Shown: positions 52,914-61,494, counted from the first letter of the stretch. The stretch: 64,000 bases of DNA from Qipengyuania_B sp965214525 (GCA_965214525.1 OZ243959.1:1116001-1180000), one strand, 5' to 3'. Numbers and translations: made by a program. Notes: a model not told the origin generated them from the sequence alone.

Positions 52914-53029
52914 GTTCACGGCCAAGTGCCGTAGCGCAGGCCGGCCCGTTCGGGAAGCATCAGGCCAGCGGCCGCGACAACACCCGGCAGGCAAGGCGCG
53001 CGAGTGTCAGGCCGTTAGCGACGAACGCG

Positions 53030-53299
53030 CTATTCCGCTGCAATCGCGCCGAGATCGACAGACACGTATTTGCGGCCCAGCCTGCCCGAATGGAAACGCA
53101 CCCGCCCATCGGTCAGCGCGAACAGGGTATGATCCTTGCCCATCCCGACATTGGATCCCGCATAGAACTTCGTACCGCGCTGGCGCACGATGATGTTCCC
53201 GGCGATCACTTCCTCGCTGCCGAACTTCTTGACCCCAAGCCGACGCCCTGCCGAATCACGACCATTGCGTGACGAACCACCCGCTTTCTTATGTGCCAT
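53030..53299 (-). CDS. rpmA: 50S ribosomal protein L27
   Basis: An 89-residue large-subunit protein whose N-terminus reaches the peptidyl-transferase centre. The sequence AHKKAGGSSRNGRDSAGRRL followed by GVKKFG, and later IIVRQRGTKFYAGSNVGMG, are invariant L27 marks. It is 12 bases downstream of rplU in the usual rplU-rpmA operon. Confidence 0.97.
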   Translation of the reverse strand: MAHKKAGGSSRNGRDSAGRRLGVKKFGSEEVIAGNIIVRQRGTKFYAGSNVGMGKDHTLFALTDGRVRFHSGRLGRKYVSVDLGAIAAE

Positions 53300-53311
53300 C
53301 GTCGATAATCC

Positions 53312-53890
53312 TTACTTCGTGTCGTCGGTCTGGTCGTCAGGCGCGACCTTGTCGGCGGGTTTCTTGTTTGCAGCGGCCTTCTTGGGTGCAGCCTTCTTGA
53401 CCTCATCGGCGGTATCTACGTCCGCTGCGGCCGTGCCCTCATCGATGACAGTAGCGGCATCGACAGCAGGCGTCGTCACGGCGACGGGCGCCGCCGTTGC
53501 CTCGTCCTTCGCGGCAACCACATCGCCTTCATCCGGCCGGGCAGCTTTCGAAGATGTCGCCTGCTCTTTCGCGGCTGACCGCGCGGCCGCCTTGTCATTG
53601 CCCACAGCCATGATGCGCAGCAAGGTCAATTGCTGGCGATGCCCGTTCTTGCGCCGGTAATTATGCCGCCGCCGCTTCTTGAAAACGACGACCTTCTCGC
53701 TCTTCGCCTGCGCGATGATCTCAGCCGACACGGTCACCTGGTCTGCGGAAACGCTGTCGCCCTCGCCCGACAGCAGCACATCCCCAAGCGTGATGGTGTC
53801 GCCAGCTTCACCCGCCAGCTTCTCGACCGCTATCTTGTCCCCGGCGGCAACCCGGTACTGCTTGCCGCCCGTACGCACTATCGCGAACAT
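53312..53890 (-). CDS. rplU: 50S ribosomal protein L21 with long C-terminal extension
   Basis: A 192-residue L21; the normal length is about 103. The first 100 residues are canonical (MFAIVRTGGKQYRVAAGDK, then VVVFKKRRRHNYRRKNGHRQ and LTLLRI). After about residue 103 comes a roughly 90-residue low-complexity tail rich in Ala, Lys, Asp and Thr (KKAAPKKAAANKKPADK). Such tails are seen in some sphingomonads. I use the ATG at MFAIVRTGG; the longer frame to 53947 has no support. It is first in the operon with rpmA. Confidence 0.95.
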   Translation of the reverse strand: MFAIVRTGGKQYRVAAGDKIAVEKLAGEAGDTITLGDVLLSGEGDSVSADQVTVSAEIIAQAKSEKVVVFKKRRRHNYRRKNGHRQQLTLLRIMAVGNDKAAARSAAKEQATSSKAARPDEGDVVAAKDEATAAPVAVTTPAVDAATVIDEGTAAADVDTADEVKKAAPKKAAANKKPADKVAPDDQTDDTK

Positions 53891-53980
53891 TGTGTCATCA
53901 CTTTCGTATCTCAAATATAGCCGCCTACCTTGGCGACACGGCGGCACAAGCCTCGAAGCGGGCCGTCCGGAAGGACAGTG

Positions 53981-54009
53981 CCGTTAAGGGATCGACGGCG
54001 ACAAGTCAA
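53981..54009 (-). promoter_or_regulatory. Candidate sigma-70-type promoter for rplU-rpmA
   Basis: On the minus strand TTGACT (54009-54004) is followed 17 bases later by TAACGG (53986-53981). The -35 is near consensus and the -10 is poor, as is common in alphaproteobacteria. It would leave a leader of about 85 bases before rplU. The divergent lipoprotein gene starts 65 bases upstream. Confidence 0.4.
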
Positions 54010-54074
54010 CGCGTAGCATAAAGGAAATCGATCGGAGGTTGGCAAGGCTCGCGTCGCGTGGTTAAGTATCCGCG

Positions 54075-54575
54075 ATGGACCGCCCACCCTCGATCGCGTT
54101 GCTCTGCCTTGCTTGCTTGACGGCATGCGCAACGCCGGACGATTACCCGTCTCTGGCCATTCGCGATGCGGAACGTGGGCGAGTGCCCTCCGCGACCGAT
54201 GGCAATGGCGATACGGGGCAACCCGAGCCGCTATTGCAGGACGTTAGAGATCGCCTGCTGACCCTGAGCGAGCGAGCGCGAGCCGCCCACCAGCGCTTTG
54301 TCGCCGCTCGCCCATCGGCCACCCGCACCGTTCGGGCAGCCCGGGGGGCTGCCATCGACACCGATATTCGGGCTTCCGCGGAAATCGCGCTCGCCAGTCT
54401 CGATTCGACGCGCAGCGATACAGGAGCGGCATTGGCCGAACTGGACGAACTTGTCGCCGAGCGTAGCAATGCCTTGCAGCCGACCGAGGAAATCGAGGCG
54501 GTGCGATCGAACGTCCTGCTGCTCGTTCGGCAAGAGGATGAAGTTTTAGCCGAACTCGCGGCCGTTCTGCGTTGA
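54075..54575 (+). CDS. Hypothetical lipoprotein
   Basis: A 166-residue protein with a short lipoprotein signal (MDRPPSIALLCLACLTACAT, likely lipidated Cys at 18 in LTAC). The rest is mainly helical and charged (LLTLSERARAAHQRFVAARP, ALASLDSTRSDTGAALAELDEL), suggesting a coiled coil. I do not recognise the family. It is divergent from rplU and converges on moaE, with 67 bases between the stops. Confidence 0.7.
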   Translation: MDRPPSIALLCLACLTACATPDDYPSLAIRDAERGRVPSATDGNGDTGQPEPLLQDVRDRLLTLSERARAAHQRFVAARPSATRTVRAARGAAIDTDIRASAEIALASLDSTRSDTGAALAELDELVAERSNALQPTEEIEAVRSNVLLLVRQEDEVLAELAAVLR

Positions 54576-54642
54576 TGACGAACGCGTCGAGCGAACCGGC
54601 AACGCTTTCCAGCCGCTGCTTGCGGCGACATCGTCGAATCGC

Positions 54643-55107
54643 TCATTGTTCCGCGGCCCAGCGATCGCGGTCCGCATGATCCTGCACGCGCGGTTCGATC
54701 CAGTGCCACCCGCCCCCGCGCCTTTCCCGCTTCCAGAACCAGGCTGCACTTTTCAAATGGTCCATCAGGAAATCGGTAGCGGCAAAGGCATCGCGCCGAT
54801 GCGTAGCGGCGGCGGATGCGATGACGATCGGCTCGCCTGGGTCGAGCACTCCGACGCGGTGCCGGATAAATACGCCGGCGAGGTTCCAGCGCGCCAAGGC
54901 CTCGTCAGCAAGCTTCAGCATGCCGGGCAGCGTAAGCGGTTCATAGTGGAACAGTTCCAGCGATTCGACATCGTCTTCAGGACGGACTTGCCCGACGAAC
55001 GTGACCATCGCGCCAGCGTGTCTGTTCGCGTGCGTGAATCTGCGCGTCATTTCCCCGGTATCGAACCGCTCGGTCACAATACCGACGTCCCTGCGCGAAT
55101 CAGCCAC
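54643..55107 (-). CDS. moaE: Molybdopterin synthase catalytic subunit MoaE
   Basis: A 154-residue subunit that, with MoaD, converts cyclic pyranopterin monophosphate to molybdopterin. It shows GAMVTFVGQVR, LELFHYEPLTLPGMLKLADE, RHRVGVLDPGEPIVIASAAA and the catalytic Lys region FLMDHLKSAAWFWKRE. I start at the GTG that overlaps the moaD stop by 8 bases (residues VADSRRDVGIV), since the family normally begins a few residues before the VTERFDTG segment; a GTG 11 codons later is the alternative. Last in the operon from thrC. Confidence 0.93.
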   Translation of the reverse strand: MADSRRDVGIVTERFDTGEMTRRFTHANRHAGAMVTFVGQVRPEDDVESLELFHYEPLTLPGMLKLADEALARWNLAGVFIRHRVGVLDPGEPIVIASAAATHRRDAFAATDFLMDHLKSAAWFWKRERRGGGWHWIEPRVQDHADRDRWAAEQ

Positions 55108-55342
55108 CGCTGACTGGCGGCAACAGCGCCACCTCGTCCCCGTCCTCGGCTGCAAGCTGCGTCTTGTCGGAAAGGACCCTTCCGGCGCACGCGACGTTGA
55201 CCCGTTCGTCTTGCAACTGGGTAGCCACCTCGTCCGGCACCCGGTCCAGCAATAGCTCCCAATCGAGCGGCGCTGAAACTTCGCACTCGTCCATTCCCGC
55301 GACATCGCGCAAAGGACCAAGAAAGACGACCCTTACCGGCAT
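55100..55342 (-). CDS. moaD: Molybdopterin synthase sulfur carrier subunit MoaD
   Basis: An 80-residue ubiquitin-like protein that carries the thiocarboxylate on its C-terminal Gly-Gly (PPVSGG). Other marks are VRVVFLGPLRDVAG at the start and VNVACAGRVLSDKTQLAAED followed by GDEVALLPP. It lies four bases after moaA and overlaps moaE by 8 bases. Confidence 0.93.
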   Translation of the reverse strand: MPVRVVFLGPLRDVAGMDECEVSAPLDWELLLDRVPDEVATQLQDERVNVACAGRVLSDKTQLAAEDGDEVALLPPVSGG

Positions 55343-55346
55343 CGAC

Positions 55347-56366
55347 TTAGCCTCCGGTCACCGACATATGCCGGGCCTGCGCGGGCAGTGCGCCGTGCTG
55401 ATCGATCTGGAAATGATGGCGCGCAGGCTTGATAGCCATCGCCTGGTCCAATGCCGCATCCAGCGCGGCTTCGCCTACGTTGGACCGCAAGGCAGCGCGC
55501 AGGTCCACACGCTCGCCGCCGCCAAGGCACGGATAAAGCTGTCCCGTTGTGGTTACCCGAATGCGATTGCAGCCTTCGCAAAAATTGTCGGTAAGCGGCG
55601 TGATCAATCCCAGCCTGCCACCGGTCTCAGTGATGTCGAAGTAACGTGCCGGGCCGCCGGTGCGATGAGCCGATGGGGTAAGCGTCCAACGCGCTTCCAG
55701 CCGCCGCCGCACACTATCAAGCGGCAGATAATGATCGGCCCGGTCCTCATCGACTTCGCCAAGCGGCATGACCTCGATCAGGGTGATGTCATGCCCTTCC
55801 TGATGCGCCCAGGCGATGAGCGAGGGGAGTTCATCCGCATTCATCCCCTTTAATGCAACGGTGTTGATCTTAACTTGCAATCCGGCCGCTTTGGCCGCGG
55901 CGATGCCGCCGATCACCTGCGGCAAGGCATCGCGCCGGGTGAGGCTCGTAAACCGATGGCGGTCAAGCGTGTCGAGGGAGACGTTCACGCGGCGGACCCC
56001 GGCATCGCGAATGGCCAAGGCATGCTGGGCCAGTTGGGTGCCGTTGGTGGTCAGCGTCAGTTCGTCCAGCCCGCGGCCGATCCGCCGGCCCAGCACACGC
56101 ATCAGATCGAGCATGTCGCGCCGGACTAGTGGCTCCCCGCCGGTCAGCCGTATCTTGGTGATGCCGCGGTCGATGAACGCCTCGGCCAGTTGTCGCAATT
56201 CCTCCAGGCTAAGCACGTCCTTGCGCGGCAGGAAGGTCATCCTTTCCGGCATGCAATAGGTACAGCGCAGGTCGCAGCGATCGGTCACGGACAAGCGCAG
56301 ATAGGTGATCTGCCTCTGGAAACCGTCGACAAGGGGTTTGGCTGCGCTCATTGCGACACCATGCAC
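55347..56366 (-). CDS. moaA: GTP 3',8-cyclase MoaA
   Basis: A 339-residue radical-SAM enzyme, the first of molybdenum cofactor synthesis. The N-terminal cluster is SVTDRCDLRCTYCMPE; the GGEP motif is RLTGGEPLVRRD; the C-terminal cluster is FCEGCNRIRVTTTGQLYPC; the chain ends in the essential GG (MSVTGG). The start could be the ATG at 56366 or that at 56351 (MSAAKPLV); neither ribosome site is decisive. It follows the SDR-like gene with a 10-base gap, linking it to the folB operon. Confidence 0.95.
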   Translation of the reverse strand: MHGVAMSAAKPLVDGFQRQITYLRLSVTDRCDLRCTYCMPERMTFLPRKDVLSLEELRQLAEAFIDRGITKIRLTGGEPLVRRDMLDLMRVLGRRIGRGLDELTLTTNGTQLAQHALAIRDAGVRRVNVSLDTLDRHRFTSLTRRDALPQVIGGIAAAKAAGLQVKINTVALKGMNADELPSLIAWAHQEGHDITLIEVMPLGEVDEDRADHYLPLDSVRRRLEARWTLTPSAHRTGGPARYFDITETGGRLGLITPLTDNFCEGCNRIRVTTTGQLYPCLGGGERVDLRAALRSNVGEAALDAALDQAMAIKPARHHFQIDQHGALPAQARHMSVTGG

Positions 56367-56376
56367 CGATGGCGCC

Positions 56377-56703
56377 TCACGTTCCAGCCACTTCGAGATA
56401 TTGCCCTGTCACACCATGTGCGCCGGCCAGATAGGCAAGCGTTCTATCGAGGTTTGGCCCGGTTTCGCCTGCGATGATGTTCACACGGTTCGGGGTATGC
56501 GCACGGGCCAGATCGCGCGCCGCGGCTTGCCTCCAATCGCGGTGATCGTACGGCGCAGGGGGGAGCACGATAGTCAGGTGGCCCCTTGCAGCCGCCTGAC
56601 CGGCTTGGTCCGCGTGATCGCGGTAGAATGCACCGGCAGCACGGGGAGCGTCTTGCGGCAAATTGCTGATCGTCATGATGCAGGGCACCGGATCATCGCT
56701 CAT
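56377..56703 (-). CDS. Short SDR-like Rossmann remnant coupled to folB
   Basis: A 108-residue protein resembling the last third of a short-chain dehydrogenase: DWRQAAARDLARAHTPNRVN followed by IIAGETGP, then AYLAGAHGVTGQYLEVAG, which parallels the RVNAIAPG and VTGQ-L-VDGG elements of SDRs. The glycine-rich NADPH loop and the YxxxK dyad are absent, so catalysis is unlikely. I recall a Pfam family of SDR-like domains in such bacteria, but could not search. It overlaps folB by 4 bases (ATGA). Its place matches that of FolM, a pteridine reductase, in other genomes. Confidence 0.72.
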   Translation of the reverse strand: MSDDPVPCIMTISNLPQDAPRAAGAFYRDHADQAGQAAARGHLTIVLPPAPYDHRDWRQAAARDLARAHTPNRVNIIAGETGPNLDRTLAYLAGAHGVTGQYLEVAGT

Positions 56704-57071
56704 CGACGTTTGCGCCGCATGGTGATGCCGATGCTTTCGCCTGCTTGCGCAACCGCCAGCTTCACGATCTTTACGGTTACCGCCAGCACCCGCCTATCCT
56801 GCACGAACAGCGTTTCGCAGATGTGATCCGCCACCGCTTCGATCAAGGTGAAATGCACGTCTTGCGGCAAGCCTTGAGACGCGGCGAACTTCAGGTCCAT
56901 GTAGTTCTTGCTGGCTGATAGCGGCGTATCGGGATCGTAGCTTTTGGCGATTGCCATCTCCGCCGCGACCGAGATACGCAATGGCTGGGGCTTGCCGGTT
57001 TCCTCTGAATAGATGCCGGTCAGGACATTCACTTCAAGGTCGGTAACTTCGAGGATCAGCGAATCGGACAT
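56700..57071 (-). CDS. folB: Dihydroneopterin aldolase
   Basis: A 123-residue tunnelling-fold enzyme that cleaves dihydroneopterin in folate synthesis. Typical parts are VTDLEVNVLTGIYSEETGKP near the N-terminus, a Tyr in the NYMDLKFAA segment where the family has an active-site Tyr, FTLIEAVADHICETLF with the catalytic Glu, and the C-terminal AQAGESIGITMRRKR. It precedes and overlaps the SDR-like gene. Confidence 0.92.
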   Translation of the reverse strand: MSDSLILEVTDLEVNVLTGIYSEETGKPQPLRISVAAEMAIAKSYDPDTPLSASKNYMDLKFAASQGLPQDVHFTLIEAVADHICETLFVQDRRVLAVTVKIVKLAVAQAGESIGITMRRKRR

Positions 57072-57080
57072 TGCGCGCCT

Positions 57081-57971
57081 TTAGCCGGGATTGGACCATC
57101 GGGCGAAGATCGCCGTGGGCAATAGCCGGGCATCGGCACCCTCCTCCCGCACCGCCAGGTCGCCATGTTCGATCCTTCCGGGCAGACTGGCGCATGCCTC
57201 GGCCAGCAATCCGGCGATCGCCAGACTGCTCATCCGCACCGCGTAAACGGTGAGGAACAGGAATCGGCTATCGCTATCCAGCAGACTTGCGCAATCCGCG
57301 ATCAAGCCGGGCAGCCCTTCTTCCAGCCGCCATGTCTCGTTCTTCGGCCCGCGTCCGAACTTGGGCGGATCGAGGATAATGCCGTCATAACGGTTGCCCC
57401 GCCGGACTTCGCGACTGGCGAACTTGGCCGCGTCATCGACCAGCCAGCGCACGCCGCGATCCTCCATCTGCGAAAGGGCGGCATTCTCTCGCGCCTGCGC
57501 TACGGATTTCTTGGACGCGTCCACATGAGTAACGGGGCCGAATTGGCTGAGCGCCAATGTCCCGACACCAGTATATCCGAACAGGTTCAACGTCTGCGCT
57601 GCCTCGCACCGTGCAAGGCGCTCCCCCATCCAGTCCCACACCGGCGCCATGTCCGGAAAAAAGCCGAGGTGCCGGAAGGGCGTCGTTTGCGCAGCGAAGC
57701 GGATGGGACCGCGCCGCAACGGCCAGCCATCCTGCGGCAAGGCCTTGACCAATTCCCAGCGGCCACCGCCATCCTCGTCCGCCCCGGGCACGAATTCGCC
57801 ATCCGCCCGCCAATCGGCGCGGCGCCGGCGCCACATGGCCTGCGGCTCGGGCCGGATGAAGGAATGAGGGCCGAACCGCTCCCATTTACGACCCTCTCCG
57901 CTATCGATCAGGGCGTAGTCCTCCCAACCCCCCCCGACCATCAATGTCGGACAAGATGCCAGCACCGGCAT
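57081..57971 (-). CDS. Class I SAM-dependent methyltransferase, RlmI-like
   Basis: A 296-residue protein with the C5-cytosine/rRNA methyltransferase look of the RlmI/RlmK group: FFPDMAPVWDWMGERL, motif I NLFGYTGVGTLALS, VDASKKSVAQARENAAL, and motif IV IILDPPKFGRGPKNETW. The PUA domain of RlmI is not evident. Likely a 23S rRNA or other RNA methylase. Its ATG overlaps the thrC stop (TGATG), so the two are coupled; a second Met at residue 11 (MVGGGWEDY) is an alternative start. Confidence 0.85.
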   Translation of the reverse strand: MPVLASCPTLMVGGGWEDYALIDSGEGRKWERFGPHSFIRPEPQAMWRRRRADWRADGEFVPGADEDGGGRWELVKALPQDGWPLRRGPIRFAAQTTPFRHLGFFPDMAPVWDWMGERLARCEAAQTLNLFGYTGVGTLALSQFGPVTHVDASKKSVAQARENAALSQMEDRGVRWLVDDAAKFASREVRRGNRYDGIILDPPKFGRGPKNETWRLEEGLPGLIADCASLLDSDSRFLFLTVYAVRMSSLAIAGLLAEACASLPGRIEHGDLAVREEGADARLLPTAIFARWSNPG

Positions 57972-59371
57972 CAGATACGCGGCGTTGCGTGCTGCGCGAT
58001 GTAACCGGCCAAGGCATCGTAATCGCCGGACAGTTCGACGAAGCGCTCTTCCCGGTTAAACAGGTCGCCGACCCGCGCCGGCAGCCCGGGCCGCGTTCCG
58101 GTCGCACGCTCCACGGGGTCGCGGAACTTTCCAGGATGCGCCGTTGCCAGGGTCACGATCGGGATATTTCGCGGCAGATCCTGCATGCGCGCCGCGTGCA
58201 GACCAATGGCGGTATGCGGATCAATGATCTGTCCGGCGCTCTCGCTTGCCCATTGCAATGCCGACGACATGTCGTGCGCATCGGCCCGCACGCTGGAAAG
58301 CAGCGCGGTCGTCGCACGCGATTGCTCCTCGCTCAAACGCATCGCGCGCGATCCCTCAAACTTGCCCATCTGATCCAGCAAGGCGACAGGATCGCGCCCG
58401 TTCGCGTCGAACAGCAGCCGCTCGAAATTGGAACTCACCTGGATATCCATCGAAGGAGCGGCAGTCGCGGTCACGTCTCCGACCGAATAATCGCCCTGCG
58501 ACAACGCGCGGTGAAGAATGTCGTTCTCGTTGGTCGCCACGATCAATCGGGCGATCGGCAGGCCCATCCTCGCAGCGACATAGCCGGCGAAAACATCTCC
58601 GAAATTGCCGGTTGGTACGCTGAAGGCGACGGGGCGATGCGGCGCGCCCAATTGCAGGGCCGCGGCGAAATAATACACCACTTGCGCCATGATGCGCGCC
58701 CAGTTGATCGAATTCACCGCGCCAATCGCAAATCGCCGGTTCAGCGCCGGATCGCCGAACATCCGCTTCACATGGGCCTGCGCGTCGTCGAAACTGCCTT
58801 CGATCGCGATGTTATGCACATTGGGCACCCGCACGGTGGTCATCTGCCGGCGTTGCACGTCGCTTACACGTCCGTTCGGGTGGACCATGAAGATATCGAT
58901 GCGCTCGCGGCCGGCCACCGCGTCGATCGCGGCCGAGCCGGTGTCTCCACTGGTCGCGCCGACGATGGTGAGATTGCGCTGCCGCCGGTTCAGGAACGTC
59001 TCGAACAGCCCGCCAAGCAGTTGCAGCGCGACGTCCTTGAAGGCAAGCGTGGGTCCGTGGAAGAGTTCCAGCAGCCAAAGCTGTTCATCGAGTTGCACAA
59101 GCGGGGTCACAGCCTTGTGCGAAAAGCGTGCATAGGCGCGTTCGGTCAGGCCGAGCAATTGCCCGGGCGACAGGCATTCCCCCACGAAGGGTTGCATTAC
59201 CCGCGCCGCAAGTTGGTGATAGGGCAGTCCGGCCAGGGCCGCGATATCGTCGGCTGCGAATGAGGGCCAGGCGTCCGGCACATACAACCCGCCGTCGCTC
59301 GCCAAACCAGCAAGCGTGACGCCTTCGAAATCAAGCGTCGGAGCCTGGCCGCGGGTGGAGACATACTGCAT
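57971..59371 (-). CDS. thrC: Threonine synthase
   Basis: A 466-residue PLP enzyme that forms threonine from O-phosphohomoserine. The PLP lysine is in ELFHGPTLAFKDVALQLLG; the phosphate loop and NIVGATSGDTGSAA-type segment (TIVGATSGDTGSAAIDAV) and SVPTGNFGDVFAGYVAARMG follow. The N-terminal YVSTRGQAPTLDFEGVTLAG is typical of class II enzymes. It begins the co-directional run thrC-methyltransferase-folB-SDR-moaA-moaD-moaE. Confidence 0.96.
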   Translation of the reverse strand: MQYVSTRGQAPTLDFEGVTLAGLASDGGLYVPDAWPSFAADDIAALAGLPYHQLAARVMQPFVGECLSPGQLLGLTERAYARFSHKAVTPLVQLDEQLWLLELFHGPTLAFKDVALQLLGGLFETFLNRRQRNLTIVGATSGDTGSAAIDAVAGRERIDIFMVHPNGRVSDVQRRQMTTVRVPNVHNIAIEGSFDDAQAHVKRMFGDPALNRRFAIGAVNSINWARIMAQVVYYFAAALQLGAPHRPVAFSVPTGNFGDVFAGYVAARMGLPIARLIVATNENDILHRALSQGDYSVGDVTATAAPSMDIQVSSNFERLLFDANGRDPVALLDQMGKFEGSRAMRLSEEQSRATTALLSSVRADAHDMSSALQWASESAGQIIDPHTAIGLHAARMQDLPRNIPIVTLATAHPGKFRDPVERATGTRPGLPARVGDLFNREERFVELSGDYDALAGYIAQHATPRI

Positions 59372-59454
59372 CGTAAAGCGCGGTTACCGCGCGGCGTGCC
59401 ACAGCACAAGCAAGAGCAAGCGGGCGCCGCTGACCGCGCTTTTCAGCCTTGCCG

Positions 59455-60036
59455 TCAGCTGCGGCGGCGCAAGGCGAGCACGTAGATCACCAATGCGGTT
59501 GCAGCAAAAAAGAACCATTGCATGGCGTAGGCGAAGTGATTGTTCGGCAAATCTGCCGGATCGGGGCGCGCAACCGCTTCCAGGTTGGCGATCGGTTGCT
59601 CCAATTGAAGGCGCGCGCCGTCCTCTCCGCCCGGAACGATGAGCCCGCTGACCCTTCCGCCGTCCCAGACCGGCTCTGCTGGAGTTCGTGACCAGCCCAG
59701 CTTCACCTCCGCTGGCCCGCGCGCGGTAAGGCAGCGCGCAACGTGAACAAAGCCGCTTTCCCCCCTTACATTCCTGCCGGCGATCGAAGAGCGGGCGAGA
59801 ACCTGCCTGCATGATATCGCGGCGGGATGGAAAAGATCGTCCTGGCTCCGCACGCCTCCAGCCGCGGCCGGAAACGCGACCGGCACGGGGTCGCTCGCCA
59901 GCGCCCGCTCGTACCGGGCGATCATGGTTTCCTTCTCGACCCGGCGGTCGAGTTGCCAGAACCCCAACGCAATCATCAGCGCGACCGCTGCGGCAACGAG
60001 GAGCGTGGGCAGGATAGGCAGGCGCCTCATGCCCAT
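59455..60036 (-). CDS. SURF1 family cytochrome oxidase biogenesis protein
   Basis: A 193-residue inner-membrane protein with two TM helices (about 5-25, LPILPTLLVAAAVALMIALG, and near the C-terminus, HFAYAMQWFFFAATALVIYV). GFWQLDRRVEKE is the classic SURF1 sequence. It helps heme a insertion into subunit I. I use the ATG of MGMRRLP, 10 bases after the ctaE stop; an ATG within ctaE (60081) is possible. Slightly short of typical SURF1 (about 230). Confidence 0.9.
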   Translation of the reverse strand: MGMRRLPILPTLLVAAAVALMIALGFWQLDRRVEKETMIARYERALASDPVPVAFPAAAGGVRSQDDLFHPAAISCRQVLARSSIAGRNVRGESGFVHVARCLTARGPAEVKLGWSRTPAEPVWDGGRVSGLIVPGGEDGARLQLEQPIANLEAVARPDPADLPNNHFAYAMQWFFFAATALVIYVLALRRRS

Positions 60037-60046
60037 GAGCGCGCCG

Positions 60047-60868
60047 TCAGTGCGTTGCCGCGCCCGCGCTTCCCCAGACATAAATGGTCACGAACAGGAA
60101 CAGCCAGACGACATCGACGAAATGCCAGTACCACGCAGCCGCTTCGAAACCGAAATGCTGGCGCGGGGTGAAATGGCCAAGATAGGTCCGCCGCAGGCAT
60201 ACGATCAGGAAAATCGTGCCGACCAGCACGTGGAAGCCGTGGAAGCCCGTCGCCATGTAGAATGCGCTGGAATAGGTGTTGCCGCCGAACTCGAACGGCG
60301 CATGCATGTATTCATAAGCCTGGATGACGGAGAAAACCGCGCCCAAGGCAACAGTCAACCACAGGCCTTTCTTCAGTCCTTCGCGATCGCCATGGATCAG
60401 CGAATGGTGCGCCCAGGTGACGGTGGTCCCCGAACAAAGCAGGATGAGCGTATTGAGCAGCGGCAGGGAAAACGGATTGATGACGGCCTCGATCGCCTCG
60501 GGCGGCCAGACCCCGCCGATCACGTCGGAGATCTCGCTAGGGAAAAGCGAGAAACTGAACCAGCTCCAGAACCAGCCGACGAAGAACATCACTTCGGACG
60601 CGATGAACAGGATCATGCCATAGCGCATGTGCAATTGCACAACCGGCGTATGCGCGCCATCCTGCGCTTCCTTCACGATATTGGCAAACCAGCTATAGAA
60701 GGTCGCGATCAGTCCCGCTATTCCCAACCCCAGGATCAACCAGTGATTGGGCAGATCGTGCATGTAGAAAACCAGGCCGGTGAAGAAGGTCAACGCCGAG
60801 ATCGAACCGACCAGCGGCCAGATATCGGGCGGCAGGATGTGATATTCGTGGTTGACTTTACCGGCCAT
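60047..60868 (-). CDS. ctaE: Cytochrome c oxidase subunit III
   Basis: A 273-residue membrane protein with seven TM helices. Marks are YHILPPDIWPLVGSISAL, RYGMILFIASEVMFFVGWFW, WPPEAIEAVINPFSLPLLNT, SGTTVTWAHHSLIHGDREG, GFHGFHVLVGTIFLIVC and the C-terminal WYWHFVDVVWLFLFVTIYVW. It is the third core subunit of the aa3-type oxidase. A 64-base gap separates it from ctaG upstream in the operon. Confidence 0.97.
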   Translation of the reverse strand: MAGKVNHEYHILPPDIWPLVGSISALTFFTGLVFYMHDLPNHWLILGLGIAGLIATFYSWFANIVKEAQDGAHTPVVQLHMRYGMILFIASEVMFFVGWFWSWFSFSLFPSEISDVIGGVWPPEAIEAVINPFSLPLLNTLILLCSGTTVTWAHHSLIHGDREGLKKGLWLTVALGAVFSVIQAYEYMHAPFEFGGNTYSSAFYMATGFHGFHVLVGTIFLIVCLRRTYLGHFTPRQHFGFEAAAWYWHFVDVVWLFLFVTIYVWGSAGAATH

Positions 60869-60932
60869 GATCGTTCGCGTCCTAGTGTTGTTGATCTAGC
60901 CCTTAACGAGCCGTATTCGCGTGGTCCAGAGC

Positions 60933-61493
60933 TTACGAGGGCTGGTCCGTTGCGCGGTGAAAGGTGTAGCTCAGGGTAATCTGCTCGACATCGCGGGCGT
61001 TTTCATCCTGAAGGATGGCGGGGTCGACATAGAACAGCACCGGCATCCGCATCTCCTCGCCCGCCTGTAACGTCTGCTCGGTAAAGCAGAAGCACTGGAT
61101 CTTGTTGAAGTACTTGCCGACATATTCCGGCTCGACATTGAAGGTCGCCGTCCCGGTGATCGGGATGGCACTATCGTTGCGCGCGGTATAGAACGCCAGG
61201 TCGCGCTGACCGATCTGCACCGTTTCGGTCGGTTGTACCGGATGGAATGTCCAGGGCATGTCACGCGCCGTGCTGCCATCGAAACGGATCGAGATTTGCC
61301 TGGTACCAGCACTTTGCGCCAATTGCGCGGCAAGGTCGGCGGATTGCTCGCTCGCGACCTGGGTCGTCCCGCCAAAGCCCGTGACCTGGCAGAACAATCG
61401 GTACAAGGGCACGGCGGCAAACCCAAGAGCCAGCATCGCGAGGGCCAGCAATCCGGCAAGAAGTCCCGTACGAAGATTGGGGCTGATCGTCAT
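60933..61493 (-). CDS. ctaG: Cytochrome c oxidase assembly protein CtaG (Cox11)
   Basis: A 186-residue copper chaperone for the CuB site of subunit I. One N-terminal TM (about 11-31) is followed by YRLFCQVTGFGGTTQ and a periplasmic beta-sandwich with NKIQCFCFTEQTLQAGEEM, the copper-binding Cys pair, and VLFYVDPAIL. It starts at the ATG of MTISPNLR, one base after the coxF-like stop. Confidence 0.96.
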   Translation of the reverse strand: MTISPNLRTGLLAGLLALAMLALGFAAVPLYRLFCQVTGFGGTTQVASEQSADLAAQLAQSAGTRQISIRFDGSTARDMPWTFHPVQPTETVQIGQRDLAFYTARNDSAIPITGTATFNVEPEYVGKYFNKIQCFCFTEQTLQAGEEMRMPVLFYVDPAILQDENARDVEQITLSYTFHRATDQPS

Positions 61494-61494
61494 G

